Source: Pseudoselenomonas ruminis (GTDB taxonomy: Bacteria > Bacillota > Negativicutes > Selenomonadales > Selenomonadaceae). Taken from it: DNA of 64,000 bases. This document shows positions 53,694 to 63,385 of the stretch, in pieces (positions within the stretch are counted from its first letter, which is position 1; every line of letters starts with the position of its first letter). The position numbers and the translations under genes are program-made. Location of the stretch: the NCBI RefSeq assembly GCF_008271295.1, contig NZ_VTOY01000002.1, forward strand, positions 1 to 64,000. The letters are read 5' to 3'. The notes under the pieces were generated by a model. That model did not search any database and had not been told where the DNA came from. It saw nothing but the letters and a program-made list of their open reading frames with translations.

Positions 53694-55013
53694 TTATTTT
53701 CTGCTGTCAGCCACAGCCTGGAAGGCAGCAGCCGAAGCTTCAATGGTGCGGTCAATATCCTCGTCGCTATGAGCGCCACTCATGAAGAGCGTCTCAAACT
53801 GCGACGGAGCCAGATAAATGCCCTGTTCGAGCATAGCCTTGAACCAGACCTTGAAGGCCTCCTGATCCGAGGCACAGGAATCTTCATAATCAAAGACATC
53901 GTTGTCGTTGAAGAAGATGCCGAACATCGAGCCAGCCTGATGCGCCTGAATCGTGACGCCGGCTTCCTTAGCCTTTTCCTGCCAGCCCAGCAGGAGCTTC
54001 TTCGTCTTGAGCGTGAGCTCACGGCTGTAATCGGCTTTGCCTTCCTCAGGTTCAGCCGTAATGATCTTGAGCGTTTCAAGACCTGCGGTCATAGCCAGCG
54101 GGTTGCCCGAAAGCGTGCCTGCCTGATAAACCGGGCCGGCCGGCGAAACTTTCTGCATGATGTCACGGCGTCCGCCATAAGCGGCAACCGGCAGGCCGCC
54201 GCCGATGATTTTGCCAAGGCAGGTGATATCGGGCGTAATGCCATAAGCTGCCTGCGCACCGCCTAACGATGCACGGAACCCGCACATGACCTCATCGAAA
54301 ATCAACAGGGCGCCATGCTTTTCCGTAAGGCTGCGCAGCGTGCGCAGATAGCCCTGTTTCGGCGGCACGCAGCCCATGTTGCCAGCCACCGGCTCGACGA
54401 TGACGGCTGCAATCTCGTCGCCAATCTCATCCATGACCTTCGTGATGGCCTCGGCATCATTGTACGGCACCGAAATCGTGTCCTGAGCCGTTCCTTTCGT
54501 GACGCCCGGCGAGCTCGGCACGCCAAACGTCGCCATGCCCGAACCGGCATTGACGAGCAGGCTGTCGCTATGGCCGTGATAGCAGCCGATGAATTTGACG
54601 ATCTTCTCCCGGCCCGTATAACCGCGCGCAAGGCGCAGCGCGCTCATCGTCGCCTCGGTGCCAGAATTTACCATGCGGATGACTTCAATCGACGGGTAGA
54701 CCTGCATGACGAGCTTGGCCAGCTCGGACTCGATGCAGGTCGGTGCGCCATAGCTCGTGCCGCGCGTTGCTGCCTCCTGCAGGGCTTTGACGACCTGCGG
54801 ATGCGCATGGCCGACGACCATCGGGCCCCATGAGCCAACATAATCGATGTACTCATTGCCATCGATGTCGTAAATCTTATCGCCTTCGGCCCGCGCGATG
54901 AACGGCGGATTGCAGTCGACACTGGCATAGGAACGGACCGGACTGTTGACGCCGCCCGGCATCAGCTTTTTGGCCTCAGCAAATGCGGCAGCGGATTTTT
55001 CAAGATTCAGCAT
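53694..55013 (-). CDS. hemL: Glutamate-1-semialdehyde 2,1-aminomutase
   Basis: A 439-residue PLP enzyme producing 5-aminolevulinate by the C5 route. '[21 protein letters not shown]' at the start, '[21 protein letters not shown]' near 118 and the PLP lysine in '[18 protein letters not shown]' near 265 define it. The aspartate in '[12 protein letters not shown]' binds the pyridine ring. It is last in the operon, 3 nt after hemB. Confidence 0.97.
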   Translation of the reverse strand: MLNLEKSAAAFAEAKKLMPGGVNSPVRSYASVDCNPPFIARAEGDKIYDIDGNEYIDYVGSWGPMVVGHAHPQVVKALQEAATRGTSYGAPTCIESELAKLVMQVYPSIEVIRMVNSGTEATMSALRLARGYTGREKIVKFIGCYHGHSDSLLVNAGSGMATFGVPSSPGVTKGTAQDTISVPYNDAEAITKVMDEIGDEIAAVIVEPVAGNMGCVPPKQGYLRTLRSLTEKHGALLIFDEVMCGFRASLGGAQAAYGITPDITCLGKIIGGGLPVAAYGGRRDIMQKVSPAGPVYQAGTLSGNPLAMTAGLETLKIITAEPEEGKADYSRELTLKTKKLLLGWQEKAKEAGVTIQAHQAGSMFGIFFNDNDVFDYEDSCASDQEAFKVWFKAMLEQGIYLAPSQFETLFMSGAHSDEDIDRTIEASAAAFQAVADSRK

Positions 55014-55016
55014 AGA

Positions 55017-55997
55017 TTACTCCTCTTCTTTGAGCCATTTGGCTGCATCAATGGCATGATATGTGATGATGATATCGGCACCAGCGCGCTTCATGCCCAT
55101 AAGCGTCTCGAGCACGATGCGCTTCTCATCGATCCAGCCGTTAGCAGCAGCCGCCTTGACCATCGCATACTCGCCGCTGACGTTGTAGACAGCGACCGGA
55201 TGATGGATATGGTCGCGAACCTGACGCACGACATCAAGATAAGCCAGCGCCGGTTTTACCATGATGATATCCGCGCCCTCGGCAATATCGAGATCGACTT
55301 CCTTGATGGCCTCATGCGCATTAGCCGGGTCCATCTGATACTGGCGGCGGTCGCCAAAGCTCGGCGCACTGTCAGCTGCATCGCGGAACGGACCATAGTA
55401 GCCCGAAGCGTATTTGACCGCATAGCTCATGATGGACACATTGACATAACCAGCCTCGTCGAGAGCCTCGCGAATAGCAGCCACCCGGCCGTCCATCATA
55501 TCGGACGGTGCGACGATGTCAGCACCAGCCTTGGCCTGCGATACCGCGACCTTCTGCAACAGTTTGAGCGTCTTATCGTTATCGACGTAGTGGTCCTCCA
55601 GGTGACCACAATGGCCATGGGAGGTATACTGGCACAGGCAGACATCGCCGACGACCATCATTTCCGGAACGGCTTCCTTGATGGCCTTGATGGCGCGCTG
55701 TACCGGGCTTGTCATATCCCAGGCACTCGAGCCGTCTTCATCCTTATATTCTGGCAGGCCAAAGACCTCGACGGAAGGGATGCCAAGCTCCCAGCACTCC
55801 TGCGCTGCTTTTACGGCATTATCAACCGACAGATGATAGCAGTTCGGCATACTCGGGATTTCTTCTTTGATATTTTCTCCCGGAACGACAAACAGCGGAT
55901 AAACAAAATCCTTTGCGGAAAGAGTCGTCTCACGAACCATAGCACGCATGGCCGGGGAAATGCGCATGCGGCGCGGACGGAGTTTCTGAGTATACAT
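55017..55997 (-). CDS. hemB: Porphobilinogen synthase (5-aminolevulinate dehydratase)
   Basis: A 326-residue enzyme condensing two 5-aminolevulinates. The active-site cysteines that bind zinc are present ('[13 protein letters not shown]', near 120), so it is the Zn-dependent class. Schiff-base lysines lie in '[17 protein letters not shown]' and '[12 protein letters not shown]'. The start at 55997 ([10 protein letters not shown]) is preferred because AGGAG is 9 nt upstream; the ATG at 56006 directly abuts the SD. 19 nt after the cobA-hemD gene. Confidence 0.97.
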   Translation of the reverse strand: MYTQKLRPRRMRISPAMRAMVRETTLSAKDFVYPLFVVPGENIKEEIPSMPNCYHLSVDNAVKAAQECWELGIPSVEVFGLPEYKDEDGSSAWDMTSPVQRAIKAIKEAVPEMMVVGDVCLCQYTSHGHCGHLEDHYVDNDKTLKLLQKVAVSQAKAGADIVAPSDMMDGRVAAIREALDEAGYVNVSIMSYAVKYASGYYGPFRDAADSAPSFGDRRQYQMDPANAHEAIKEVDLDIAEGADIIMVKPALAYLDVVRQVRDHIHHPVAVYNVSGEYAMVKAAAANGWIDEKRIVLETLMGMKRAGADIIITYHAIDAAKWLKEEE

Positions 55998-56016
55998 AAA
56001 ATCCATCTCCTATGAA

Positions 56017-57531
56017 TCAGATATTTGCCTTGATTGCCTCGACGAGACCATCAATCGTGTATTCATTGGCAACGATATCAGGCTCGATGCCGTTCGTTTT
56101 CGCCGTCTCAGCCGTAACGGGGCCGATAGCGGCCGTCTTCACACCAGCCAGGGCCTCAGCCGAGCCCACGATGCGGATAAGGTTCTTCACCGTCGAAGAG
56201 CTCGTGAACGTCACGAGGTCGATTTCGCCGTTTTTGAGCTGCGCCTTGAGCGCCTCGCCGTCAACATCGGCTGCCACCGTCTGATAGACGGGCGCCACAT
56301 CGACCACTGCTCCCTGCTCGCGGAGTTTTTCGGGCAGGATTTCCCTTGCCTCCTGCGCACGCGGAATCAGTATCTTCGCATGCGGCGGCAGCTTGCCCTT
56401 GAGCGCCTCTAATACGCCTTCTGCCCGGAATTCCTGCGGCACGACGTCGGCGATGATGCCATAGCCCTTGAGTTTTTCTGCCGTGGCGCTGCCGATAGCC
56501 GCTACCTTGGCATAACCGAGTGCACGCGCGTCCTTGCCGGCTTTCAGCAGACGGGCAAAGAAATGCTCCACGCCGTTGGTGCTCGTAAAGATAAGCCACT
56601 GATAGTCACTGAGCCTATCAATTGCCCCATCAATGGCCGCATAATCATCGGCCGGTGCTTCGATGCGGATAGCCGGCGTCTCGATGACCTTGGCCCCGAG
56701 CTGCTCGAGGCGGGCCGTGAGTTTCGACGCCTGACTGCGCGCCCGCGTGACAAGAACCGTCTTGCCAAACAACGGATGCGTCTTGGGCTCGTCAAACCAC
56801 TGGAGTTTCTCACGCAGGTTGACGACATCGCCGACGATGAAGATTGCCGGCGGCTTGAGATTGGCCTTGGCCACATCTTCAGCGGCCGTGCCGACCGTCG
56901 TCATCAGTACGCGCTGCTCAGGCTTCGTGCCCCAGCGGATGACGGCAGCCGGCGTGTCGGCCGGACGGCCGTTTTCGATGAGTTTGGCCGTGATATGCGG
57001 CAGATTGGCTACGCCCATCAGGAATACGAGCGTATCGACGCCAGTCGCCAGATGCTCCCAGCGCATATTGCTCTTGCCTTTAGTCGGGTCCTCATGGCCC
57101 GTGACGACCGCAAACGAGGTCGCCACTGCGCGATGCGTGACCGGAATGCCCGCATAGGCCGGTACCGAAATCGCCGACGTGATGCCCGGCACAATCTCAA
57201 ACGGCAGGCCATTTTCCTGCAGCAACAGGCCCTCCTCGCCGCCACGGCCAAAGACAAACGGGTCACCGCCCTTGAGGCGCACGACACATTTGCCCTCCCT
57301 GGCCTTGTCGACGAGCAGCTGATTGATATCCTCCTGCTTCATCGTGTGGTTGCTCGATGCCTTGCCAACGTAGATATACTCCGCATCATCAGGAGCCCAC
57401 TGGAGGATGCGGTCATCAGCCAGACGGTCATAGACGACAACTTCTGCCTGTTTCAGGCAATCCACTGCCTTAAGGCTGATCAAACGATAATCCCCGGGGC
57501 CAGCCCCCACCAAGTAAACCATTCCTGCCAT
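56017..57531 (-). CDS. cobA-hemD: Fused uroporphyrinogen-III methyltransferase / synthase
   Basis: A 504-residue fusion. Residues 1-245 are SAM-dependent methyltransferase CobA/SUMT ('[22 protein letters not shown]', '[18 protein letters not shown]', '[18 protein letters not shown]'), making precorrin-2. Residues about 250-504 are uroporphyrinogen-III synthase HemD ('[21 protein letters not shown]', '[16 protein letters not shown]', '[18 protein letters not shown]'). The fusion is common in Firmicutes and joins the branch to siroheme/B12 with the main path. Start ATG follows GGGAGAG at 6 nt. Confidence 0.96.
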   Translation of the reverse strand: MAGMVYLVGAGPGDYRLISLKAVDCLKQAEVVVYDRLADDRILQWAPDDAEYIYVGKASSNHTMKQEDINQLLVDKAREGKCVVRLKGGDPFVFGRGGEEGLLLQENGLPFEIVPGITSAISVPAYAGIPVTHRAVATSFAVVTGHEDPTKGKSNMRWEHLATGVDTLVFLMGVANLPHITAKLIENGRPADTPAAVIRWGTKPEQRVLMTTVGTAAEDVAKANLKPPAIFIVGDVVNLREKLQWFDEPKTHPLFGKTVLVTRARSQASKLTARLEQLGAKVIETPAIRIEAPADDYAAIDGAIDRLSDYQWLIFTSTNGVEHFFARLLKAGKDARALGYAKVAAIGSATAEKLKGYGIIADVVPQEFRAEGVLEALKGKLPPHAKILIPRAQEAREILPEKLREQGAVVDVAPVYQTVAADVDGEALKAQLKNGEIDLVTFTSSSTVKNLIRIVGSAEALAGVKTAAIGPVTAETAKTNGIEPDIVANEYTIDGLVEAIKANI

Positions 57532-57555
57532 TTATATCTCTCCCTTGTTCCTGTT

Positions 57556-58500
57556 TTATTTGCGATTGAGCAGCAGCCCAAGTTCATGCATGATTTCGAT
57601 TCCGCCCTTGCCGAGCAGTATATCGGCCAATTTGCGGCCAAGTTTCTCAGCATCGGCAGCCTGCCCGGAAATCTTATCGCGGTAGAGCCTGCTGCCATCG
57701 AGCGAGGCAATGACAGCCTCAACCTGCAGCTGGCCCGCGCCTGCCGGCGTAGCATAAACGCCAACGGGCACCTGGCAGCCGCCTTCGACGCGGCCGAGGA
57801 AAGCCCGTTCAGCCGTCGCACACTGCACGGTCTCTTCATCATTGAGGAAATCAATAAGCGCGCGTATCTCTTCATCGTCAGCACGCGTCTCGATGGCCAG
57901 CGCCCCCTGCCCAACAGCCGGCAGCACAGTGCTCTTCGGCAGTACATCCGTGATGCGCTCGCCAAAGCCCAGGCGTTTGAGACCCGCCACCGCCAGGATG
58001 ATGGCATCGAAATTCTCATCTTCAAGTTTCTGCAAGCGCGTGTTGACATTGCCGCGCAAATCGCAGATATTGAGGTCCGGACGCACCTGCAAGAGCTGCG
58101 CTTTGCGGCGCAGGCTCGAGGTGCCGACCTTTGCTCCCGGTGGCAAATCCGCAAATTTTTGATACTTGGGGCTGACCACGGCATCGCCAGGGTCAAACCG
58201 CTTGGTAATCGCGGAAATCACCAAGCCTTCCGGAACTTCCGTCGGCATATCTTTAAGGCTGTGCACAGCCAGGTCAATGCCGCCTGCCAGCATATCTGTC
58301 TCGAGTTCTTTCGTAAAAAGGCCCTTGCCGCCAATCTTAGCCAATGGCGCATCGAGAATCTTATCGCCCTTGGTCGTCATGAGCTTCAATTCAACCGTAA
58401 GCTCCGGATATTTCTCCTCCAAACGGCCCTTGACGTATTCCGCCTGCCAAAGCGCGAGCTTACTGCTCCGCGTACCGATAATGATGGTGTCTTTCTTCAC
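57556..58500 (-). CDS. hemC: Hydroxymethylbilane synthase (porphobilinogen deaminase)
   Basis: A 314-residue enzyme that joins four porphobilinogens. 'IIIGTRSSKLALWQAEYVK' opens it, 'SLKDMPTEVPEGL' and 'VGTSSLRRKAQLLQVRPDL' line the active site, and the dipyrromethane cofactor Cys lies in 'FLGRVEGGCQVPVG'. It starts with GTG and overlaps the end of hemA by 41 nt in another frame; no later start keeps the essential N-terminus, so the overlap is real. Confidence 0.96.
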   Translation of the reverse strand: MKKDTIIIGTRSSKLALWQAEYVKGRLEEKYPELTVELKLMTTKGDKILDAPLAKIGGKGLFTKELETDMLAGGIDLAVHSLKDMPTEVPEGLVISAITKRFDPGDAVVSPKYQKFADLPPGAKVGTSSLRRKAQLLQVRPDLNICDLRGNVNTRLQKLEDENFDAIILAVAGLKRLGFGERITDVLPKSTVLPAVGQGALAIETRADDEEIRALIDFLNDEETVQCATAERAFLGRVEGGCQVPVGVYATPAGAGQLQVEAVIASLDGSRLYRDKISGQAADAEKLGRKLADILLGKGGIEIMHELGLLLNRK

Positions 58501-59779
58501 GGGTAGCTGTCTCTCCTATCGTATCAAGTTTGAATAACGAGCGCATGGCATCGATGTAGAACTCTTCCTGCGGTGTTCCCGCCGAGGCATTGAGTTTCAT
58601 CATCGGCATGCGCAGGATTTTCCGGACAATCATGCGCGTCATATGCTCAATCTGGCGCTGCTCCTCCTTCGTGAGGTCTGGCAGCTTGGAGCTCGCACGC
58701 TTGATTTCCCGCTGGCGGATGCGCTCGCAGCGCTCCGAGAGCAGTGCCATCAGCGGGCGGAACGAAAGATACTGGAACTTGTCCTCAATCGAGAGGACCT
58801 CTTCCTCGACAATATCCTTCGCCTGCTCTGCTTCTTCACGGCGTTCCTGGATGTGCTCATCGACAACTTCTTCGAGTGCATCGATGTTGTAGAGGCTGAC
58901 ATTCTTGATTTCCCCCACTTCGGGGTCAACATCGCGCGGTACAGCAATGTCGATGAGGAACAACTGCCGCCCCTTGCGTTTCGTCATGAGCTGCCGCGTT
59001 TCCCAAGGCTTGATGACATAATGCGGTGCCCCCGTAGAGGTCACAATGACATCGACATCCACGGCCTTCTTCATCGCTTCATCAAAGGGAATCGCTTCAC
59101 CGCCGAAGCGTTCTGCCAGCTGTTCAGCTCTTTCCAAATGACGATTCGTCACGTAAATTTTCTTGATGCCATGCGAAACCAAATGCTGCGCAGTGAGCTC
59201 TGCCATCTTGCCCGCGCCAAAAATGAGGGCATTGGACGCCGTAAGCTCGCCTAAGACATCACGCGCCAGCTCCACAGCCGCATAACTTATCGAAACCGAA
59301 TTATACTGGATGCGGGTTTCCGTCCGCACGCGCTTGCCACAGGCAATCGCCCGATGGAAAAGCGTATTGAGGATGGTACTGGTCGTACCAGCTTCCCGCC
59401 CCAACGCATAAGCAGCCTTCACCTGGGAAAGGATTTGCCCTTCTCCGAGCACCAAGGAATCAAGACTGGATGCTACCTTAAAAAGATGCCGGATACATTC
59501 CTCATTCTCGTAATGGTAGAGATACTCGTCGATATCCTCCTCATTTCCCGTAAGGTCAAAGAGGAACTGCCTGAGCGTCGGCAAATCTTCCCGAAGGTCG
59601 TCCACTACCGCATACATCTCACTGCGGTTGCACGTAGATAAAATCACGGCCTCGGAAAGGCCTTCGTATTCGTTGAGATTGGCTAAACCATCACGTATCG
59701 CTTGTTTCGGTATCGCGAAGCGCTCCCGCACATCAACAGGAGCGGTCTTATGATTCAGCCCCAGCATCAATAATTCCAT
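58460..59779 (-). CDS. hemA: Glutamyl-tRNA reductase
   Basis: A 439-residue enzyme reducing Glu-tRNA to glutamate-1-semialdehyde, the entry to tetrapyrroles. 'GLNHKTAPVDVRERFAIP' and the active cysteine in 'VILSTCNRSEMYAV' (near 50) are diagnostic, with the NADPH domain 'ALIFGAGKMAELTAQHL' near 190. Its last codons overlap hemC by 41 nt, and its own start lies 32 nt inside the preceding sirC gene, so the three are translationally linked. Confidence 0.97.
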   Translation of the reverse strand: MELLMLGLNHKTAPVDVRERFAIPKQAIRDGLANLNEYEGLSEAVILSTCNRSEMYAVVDDLREDLPTLRQFLFDLTGNEEDIDEYLYHYENEECIRHLFKVASSLDSLVLGEGQILSQVKAAYALGREAGTTSTILNTLFHRAIACGKRVRTETRIQYNSVSISYAAVELARDVLGELTASNALIFGAGKMAELTAQHLVSHGIKKIYVTNRHLERAEQLAERFGGEAIPFDEAMKKAVDVDVIVTSTGAPHYVIKPWETRQLMTKRKGRQLFLIDIAVPRDVDPEVGEIKNVSLYNIDALEEVVDEHIQERREEAEQAKDIVEEEVLSIEDKFQYLSFRPLMALLSERCERIRQREIKRASSKLPDLTKEEQRQIEHMTRMIVRKILRMPMMKLNASAGTPQEEFYIDAMRSLFKLDTIGETATREERHHHYRYAEQ

Positions 59780-60395
59780 TACGTATCTCTTCCTCCGCCC
59801 GGTCCAGCTGACCAGCTCTCACTAAATCTATCACACTCTGATTCAAGGCATTGCGCCAGCGGCGCTGATGCTCTTCACTGCCTCCCGGCAGCTTCTTTAT
59901 TTCATCACGCAAAACCCGAAGCCGCGGCAAAAACTCCGCAAAACTTGGGGGATATTCCTGCTCCAGCCGTTTCCGCAAGAGCCGGGAAAAAGCAGGACTG
60001 TCACCACCAGTAGCCACCGTCAGCAGCAAGTCTCCCCGCACAATGCGCGAGGGAACCTGAAAATCCGTCAGCTCCGGCTGCGCCGCCGCATTGACTAAGG
60101 CCCCTATTTCTTTCGCCTCCCGCGCAGCCTCCCGATTCGCATTTTCCGAATCAGCTGCACAGAAAACGAGCAGCGGCTGATATGGTGCCAGCATGCCATA
60201 CGCATAAACTCCTGCCTGCCAACGCAATTGATGTTCCCCCACCAACTGCTGCAGCGTATCCGTGACAACCGGTGCGATAACCGTCACGCAAGCTCCGGCG
60301 GCGATGAGCCCCTTTACTTTCCGCTCCGCTACCCGGCCACCGCCTATCACCACACACGATTTCCCGGACAGGTCCAGATTCAATGGATAAAGCAT
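59748..60395 (-). CDS. Precorrin-2 dehydrogenase / sirohydrochlorin ferrochelatase-like (CysG N-terminal)
   Basis: A 215-residue bifunctional siroheme-branch enzyme of the Met8p/SirC type. 'YPLNLDLSGKSCVVIGGGRVAERKVKGLIAAGACVTVIAP' (read in parts) is the NAD-binding fold, and 'FQVPSRIVRGDLLLTVATGGDSPAFSRLLRKRLE' the dimer domain. The Asp near 105 and the sequence 'NAAAQPELTDF' sit where the catalytic Asp is expected. It is first in the operon, and with CobA downstream supplies siroheme. Whether it also chelates iron cannot be seen. Confidence 0.92.
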   Translation of the reverse strand: MLYPLNLDLSGKSCVVIGGGRVAERKVKGLIAAGACVTVIAPVVTDTLQQLVGEHQLRWQAGVYAYGMLAPYQPLLVFCAADSENANREAAREAKEIGALVNAAAQPELTDFQVPSRIVRGDLLLTVATGGDSPAFSRLLRKRLEQEYPPSFAEFLPRLRVLRDEIKKLPGGSEEHQRRWRNALNQSVIDLVRAGQLDRAEEEIRNGIIDAGAES

Positions 60396-60415
60396 TTGCT
60401 CACCCTGCTTTCCTG

Positions 60416-60445
60416 AATGAATATCATTTACGAATTAGATTCATT
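60416..60445. promoter_or_regulatory. Imperfect 30-bp palindrome in the tetrapyrrole operon leader
   Basis: Outer arms AATGAAT and ATTCATT, 11 of 15 positions pair across the centre. It lies between the -10 and the sirC start, near +12 to +42, where a repressor would block elongation. The regulator is unknown (iron, heme and peroxide sensors are possibilities). Confidence 0.35.
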
Positions 60446-60463
60446 TTTCAAACTGCTTCTACT

Positions 60464-60469
60464 ATTATA
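60464..60469 (-). promoter_or_regulatory. -10 element of the tetrapyrrole operon
   Basis: Perfect TATAAT on the minus strand, about 70 bp before the sirC start. The -35 region is poor (TAGAAA at 17 nt), so an activator may be needed. Confidence 0.45.
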
Positions 60470-60512
60470 CCGCTGATTGGAAGATTTTTCTACACGCAAA
60501 ATCTCACATCAT

Positions 60513-60550
60513 AAAAGGCCACCGACTCATCAGTGAGTCCGCGGCCTTTT
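60513..60550 (-). terminator. Terminator after the NarL-type response regulator
   Basis: Stem of 17 positions (two mismatches), AAAAGGCC...GACTCA / TGAGTC...GGCCTTTT, with a 4-nt loop, followed by TTTTAT on the minus strand. It separates the pilQ-like operon from the hem operon. Confidence 0.75.
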
Positions 60551-60595
60551 AGTAAAACCGGGCTGTCCATTCACAGTCCCACGCCTGTATTATCC

Positions 60596-61267
60596 TTAAT
60601 CCAGCGATATGATTTTATTCTTCAATACATAAACCAGCGCCTGGGTACGGTCATTGACCTTGAGCTTATGAAAAATACTGGTCAAATGATTTTTGACGGT
60701 TTTTTCACTAAGCCCTAAAGCCTTACCAATATCTTGATTGGAAAAGCCCTTGGCAATGCACTCAAGCACATCCATCTCACGAGCCGTCAGGCGCTCGCCG
60801 CGGCTCTCATCCAGCATTTCCCTGGCCTTGGTTTCTACATCGTCCGAAATCGACAAGCTGCCAAACAGGCGCTCAGCCAGCTTCGGGTATACAAAGGCAT
60901 TGCCCTCATTTACCACATGGATAGCCTTGACCAGAACCGCTGGCTCCACATCTTTCAGGAGATACCCCAGCGCACCATTCTTCAAAAGTTCCAGTACATA
61001 ATTATCACTGTCGTGAATCGTCAGGGCGACAATTTTGGTTGGACATTCTGCCTGTTTCAGCTGCCGGGCTACTTCCAAGCCGCTGAGCCCTGGCATGTTG
61101 AGGTCTAACAGCAATACATCCGGCTGAAGCATCAACGTACGTGCCAGCGTTTCCTGTCCGTCCTCGGCTTCACCGATGACCTCAAGATCATCTTCAAAGT
61201 TCAGCACACGCTTGATACCCTGTCGCAGCAAGGCATGATCGTCTGCAATCAAAATCTTAATCGCCAT
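60596..61267 (-). CDS. NarL/FixJ-family response regulator
   Basis: A 223-residue two-domain regulator. Receiver: D9/D10 ('LIADDHALLRQG'), phospho-acceptor D55 ('VLLLDLNMPGLSG'), conserved Thr/Ser ('IVALTIHDSD') and Lys ('GYLLKDVEP'). A LuxR-type helix-turn-helix follows ('LTAREMDVLECIAKGFSNQ', 'LGLSEKTVKNHLTSIFHKL'). SD AGGAG is 8 nt before the ATG, 15 nt after the secretin stop, so it shares their mRNA. No histidine kinase is in the window. The closest well-known type is DegU-like. Confidence 0.95.
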   Translation of the reverse strand: MAIKILIADDHALLRQGIKRVLNFEDDLEVIGEAEDGQETLARTLMLQPDVLLLDLNMPGLSGLEVARQLKQAECPTKIVALTIHDSDNYVLELLKNGALGYLLKDVEPAVLVKAIHVVNEGNAFVYPKLAERLFGSLSISDDVETKAREMLDESRGERLTAREMDVLECIAKGFSNQDIGKALGLSEKTVKNHLTSIFHKLKVNDRTQALVYVLKNKIISLD

Positions 61268-61282
61268 ATCTGTTCTCCTTTT

Positions 61283-62650
61283 CTAGTCGCATTGGCCTGT
61301 ATCTTTCGTACTGCCGGAATCCTTTAGTATATGTGCAGTCAGGAAAATCATGATTTCTGACTCTGAATGATTCCTCTTGTAATTGCGGAAAAAGCTCCCC
61401 AAAATGGGAACATCCCCAATAAACGGCACTTTGCTCATCGTCCGTGATTCGTCGCTGCCAATCAAGCCACCGATTACCATGGTCTCCCCATCACTAAGGC
61501 GAACCGTGGTATCTGCGCTCCGTTTCTGAAACCGGTACGCCTTGATATCATTGACATAGAGCGGTGAACTCACTTCGGTATGAACCTCAGCCGTTATCTT
61601 TCCGCCAGTATTAACTCTCGGAATACAGCGCAAAATAATGCCAGTCTGCCGGTACGTCATCGTCGTCGTTGTCGATAACTCTGTGACAGACTGTGTCGGT
61701 ACTGGAACCTCCCCACCGATATTGATTACAGCTTCATGCCCCTGTAACGTAGTAATATTCGGCTTTGCCAGCATTTTCGCTTTGCCATCCGCAATCATTG
61801 CATTGAGTTTTGCCCCGAAATAAAATTCAAAAGGAATGCCTTCGGGGCCGCGCCCGAAGCGGATTATACCAGGCATCTGCTCACTGCCGTTAAAGCGGCG
61901 GCGGATTTCCGTATCGGTATAATACCCATCCTTTCCATCTTTATAGCGAGACTTATGGTATTCCGGATACTGCGGCAGTGTTGACCATTGCCACTCCACT
62001 CCCAAATCCTTTGACGCACTGCGCGAAAGTGCAATTACTTTTGCTTCCAATGATACCTGTTCTGTTGGAACATCTAATTTGCGCAAAACAGCCTCAACTT
62101 CCTGAGCCTCTAAAGCTGTTCCATAAAAAATAACTGAACCGGATGCCTCATCCACGAGAGCTCTGTTTGCAGTCCGTCCAACAGTCTTTTTGGCATTTGC
62201 CTCATTCTTCGTATCATTATAATTCTTATTCAACACAGAATCAAATTTTCCTTCATTTAACAGGGATAAATTTACCGCATTGGCCAAATCATGGGGATTA
62301 GCGTATTTGACTTTATACGTGTGAATGTGCGACAAACTCCCCGTCCGGCCCGCAACTGTCACAATATAGTCATCACCATCCTGATACAGTATGAGGCCCT
62401 TGGCAGAAGCTACCAGCTGCATCACGCGTTCGGGTTCTTCAGTCATATCAAGCGTCACCGTCCCCTTGACTTCATCATCCAACACCAGATTGAAATGGCC
62501 GATTTTTGCAGCTGATAACAATACCGACCGCACATCACCATTGACCACCTGAACCCGCATTGGAGAAGCTGCCAGCCTGCCCAGCGGCAGCAGCAAAAAA
62601 AACACTGCGGTACCAATAACCCCAGCTTTCCCTTTCTGCCATTTATTCAT
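61283..62650 (-). CDS. Outer-membrane secretin (PilQ/GspD family)
   Basis: A 455-residue secretin, forming the outer-membrane channel of a type IV pilus or type II system. Signal peptide about 1-28, then an STN-like N0 region ('VQVVNGDVRSVLLSAAKIGHF'), an N1 region with 'HIHTYKVKYANPHDLANAVN', and the secretin domain from about 190, including 'KPNITTLQGHEAVINIGGEVPVP', 'YRQTGIILRCIPRVNTGGKI' and 'MVIGGLIGSDESRTMSKVPFIGDVPILGSFF' (read in parts). It is shorter than enteric PilQ. SD AAGGGG precedes the ATG. The pilP-like gene is 15 nt upstream. Confidence 0.94.
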   Translation of the reverse strand: MNKWQKGKAGVIGTAVFFLLLPLGRLAASPMRVQVVNGDVRSVLLSAAKIGHFNLVLDDEVKGTVTLDMTEEPERVMQLVASAKGLILYQDGDDYIVTVAGRTGSLSHIHTYKVKYANPHDLANAVNLSLLNEGKFDSVLNKNYNDTKNEANAKKTVGRTANRALVDEASGSVIFYGTALEAQEVEAVLRKLDVPTEQVSLEAKVIALSRSASKDLGVEWQWSTLPQYPEYHKSRYKDGKDGYYTDTEIRRRFNGSEQMPGIIRFGRGPEGIPFEFYFGAKLNAMIADGKAKMLAKPNITTLQGHEAVINIGGEVPVPTQSVTELSTTTTMTYRQTGIILRCIPRVNTGGKITAEVHTEVSSPLYVNDIKAYRFQKRSADTTVRLSDGETMVIGGLIGSDESRTMSKVPFIGDVPILGSFFRNYKRNHSESEIMIFLTAHILKDSGSTKDTGQCD

Positions 62651-62665
62651 CGCAATCCCCTTTTC

Positions 62666-63226
62666 TCAATACGACCGGAGGTATAAATATTTATCCTGCC
62701 AGTCCTTGCGCAGGATAACCATGCCCTCTTCCATGTGAATCAGCATCCAATCCCGAAAGGTTTCGCCCAGCGACAAGACCGCTGTCTGACTGCCCAATCG
62801 CAGCAAGGCCACTTTCCCATCACGGCCCTGCATAATTCCACAAAGTTCCAGTTCCTCAGAACGTTCTGGCTTGCCAGGCACTTTGGGAAGCGCCTGCCTT
62901 TCCGGCAATTCCGGCAATGGCAGCCTCTGGCTTGCTTCCATTTTTTCTGGTGTCAGTTTTTTCTCCCTTGGCACTGCCGCCGCCTGGCTGTCCTCAGCCG
63001 CTGTTTCATGAAGCGCCGTAAACGGATTGCGGATATCCTCCTCTGCCACCTGGATATCGGCACCTCGTATTCCCCGCCGCCCCAGCATCTCCGGCGGTGC
63101 GTTTTGTTCCTGTGTTCCCCTATCAACACGCGTTTCCTCATTGCCCGCATACAACACACTCACACTGCCAAGCAATACCACCACAAACAGAGCTGCCCAT
63201 TTCCGCCTGTCACTTTGTACATTCAT
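62666..63226 (-). CDS. PilP/GspC-like periplasmic linker protein
   Basis: A 186-residue protein with one N-terminal membrane anchor (about 9-27), a Pro/Glu-rich spacer (about 30-125), and a small C-terminal beta domain ('ELELCGIMQGRDGKVALLRL', 'VLSLGETFRDWMLI'). The 'DIRNPF' box near residue 55, the polar stretch and the final beta fold resemble PilP and the homology region of GspC, which join the inner-membrane machinery to the secretin. Overall similarity is weak and the assignment leans on the adjacent pilQ-like gene. The start at 63226 has AGGAGG; an earlier ATG at 63265 has no SD. Confidence 0.65.
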   Translation of the reverse strand: MNVQSDRRKWAALFVVVLLGSVSVLYAGNEETRVDRGTQEQNAPPEMLGRRGIRGADIQVAEEDIRNPFTALHETAAEDSQAAAVPREKKLTPEKMEASQRLPLPELPERQALPKVPGKPERSEELELCGIMQGRDGKVALLRLGSQTAVLSLGETFRDWMLIHMEEGMVILRKDWQDKYLYLRSY

Positions 63227-63334
63227 AAACAACTTTCCTCCTGTTTGTCTCTCCTCGCCAGTCATTTTTGTTATTATTATATTTGTATTCTTCTCGTTTG
63301 TATAGTATTTATTAGGATTTTATAAAAAAATAAT

Positions 63335-63367
63335 AAAAAAAGAACCTCCTCATACGAGGAAGTTCTT
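63335..63367 (-). terminator. Terminator of pgi
   Basis: Stem AAGAACTTCCTC / GAGGAGGTTCTT (one wobble) with a 4-nt loop, followed on the minus strand by TTTTTTTATT. Confidence 0.88.
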
Positions 63368-63385
63368 CGGAATCCCTAGCGGGAA

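Noticed and set aside
54315..56015. Plus-strand open frames over hemL and hemB (172 and 319 codons)
   Set aside because: Both lie fully antisense to genes with diagnostic active-site motifs.
56017..57540. Cobalamin riboswitch near cobA
   Set aside because: No B12-box-like sequence; the gap upstream of cobA-hemD is only about 25 bp inside an operon.
56563..58506. Long plus-strand open frame (647 codons) in the hem region
   Set aside because: It is antisense to cobA-hemD and hemC, which carry clear family motifs; no SD or family similarity.
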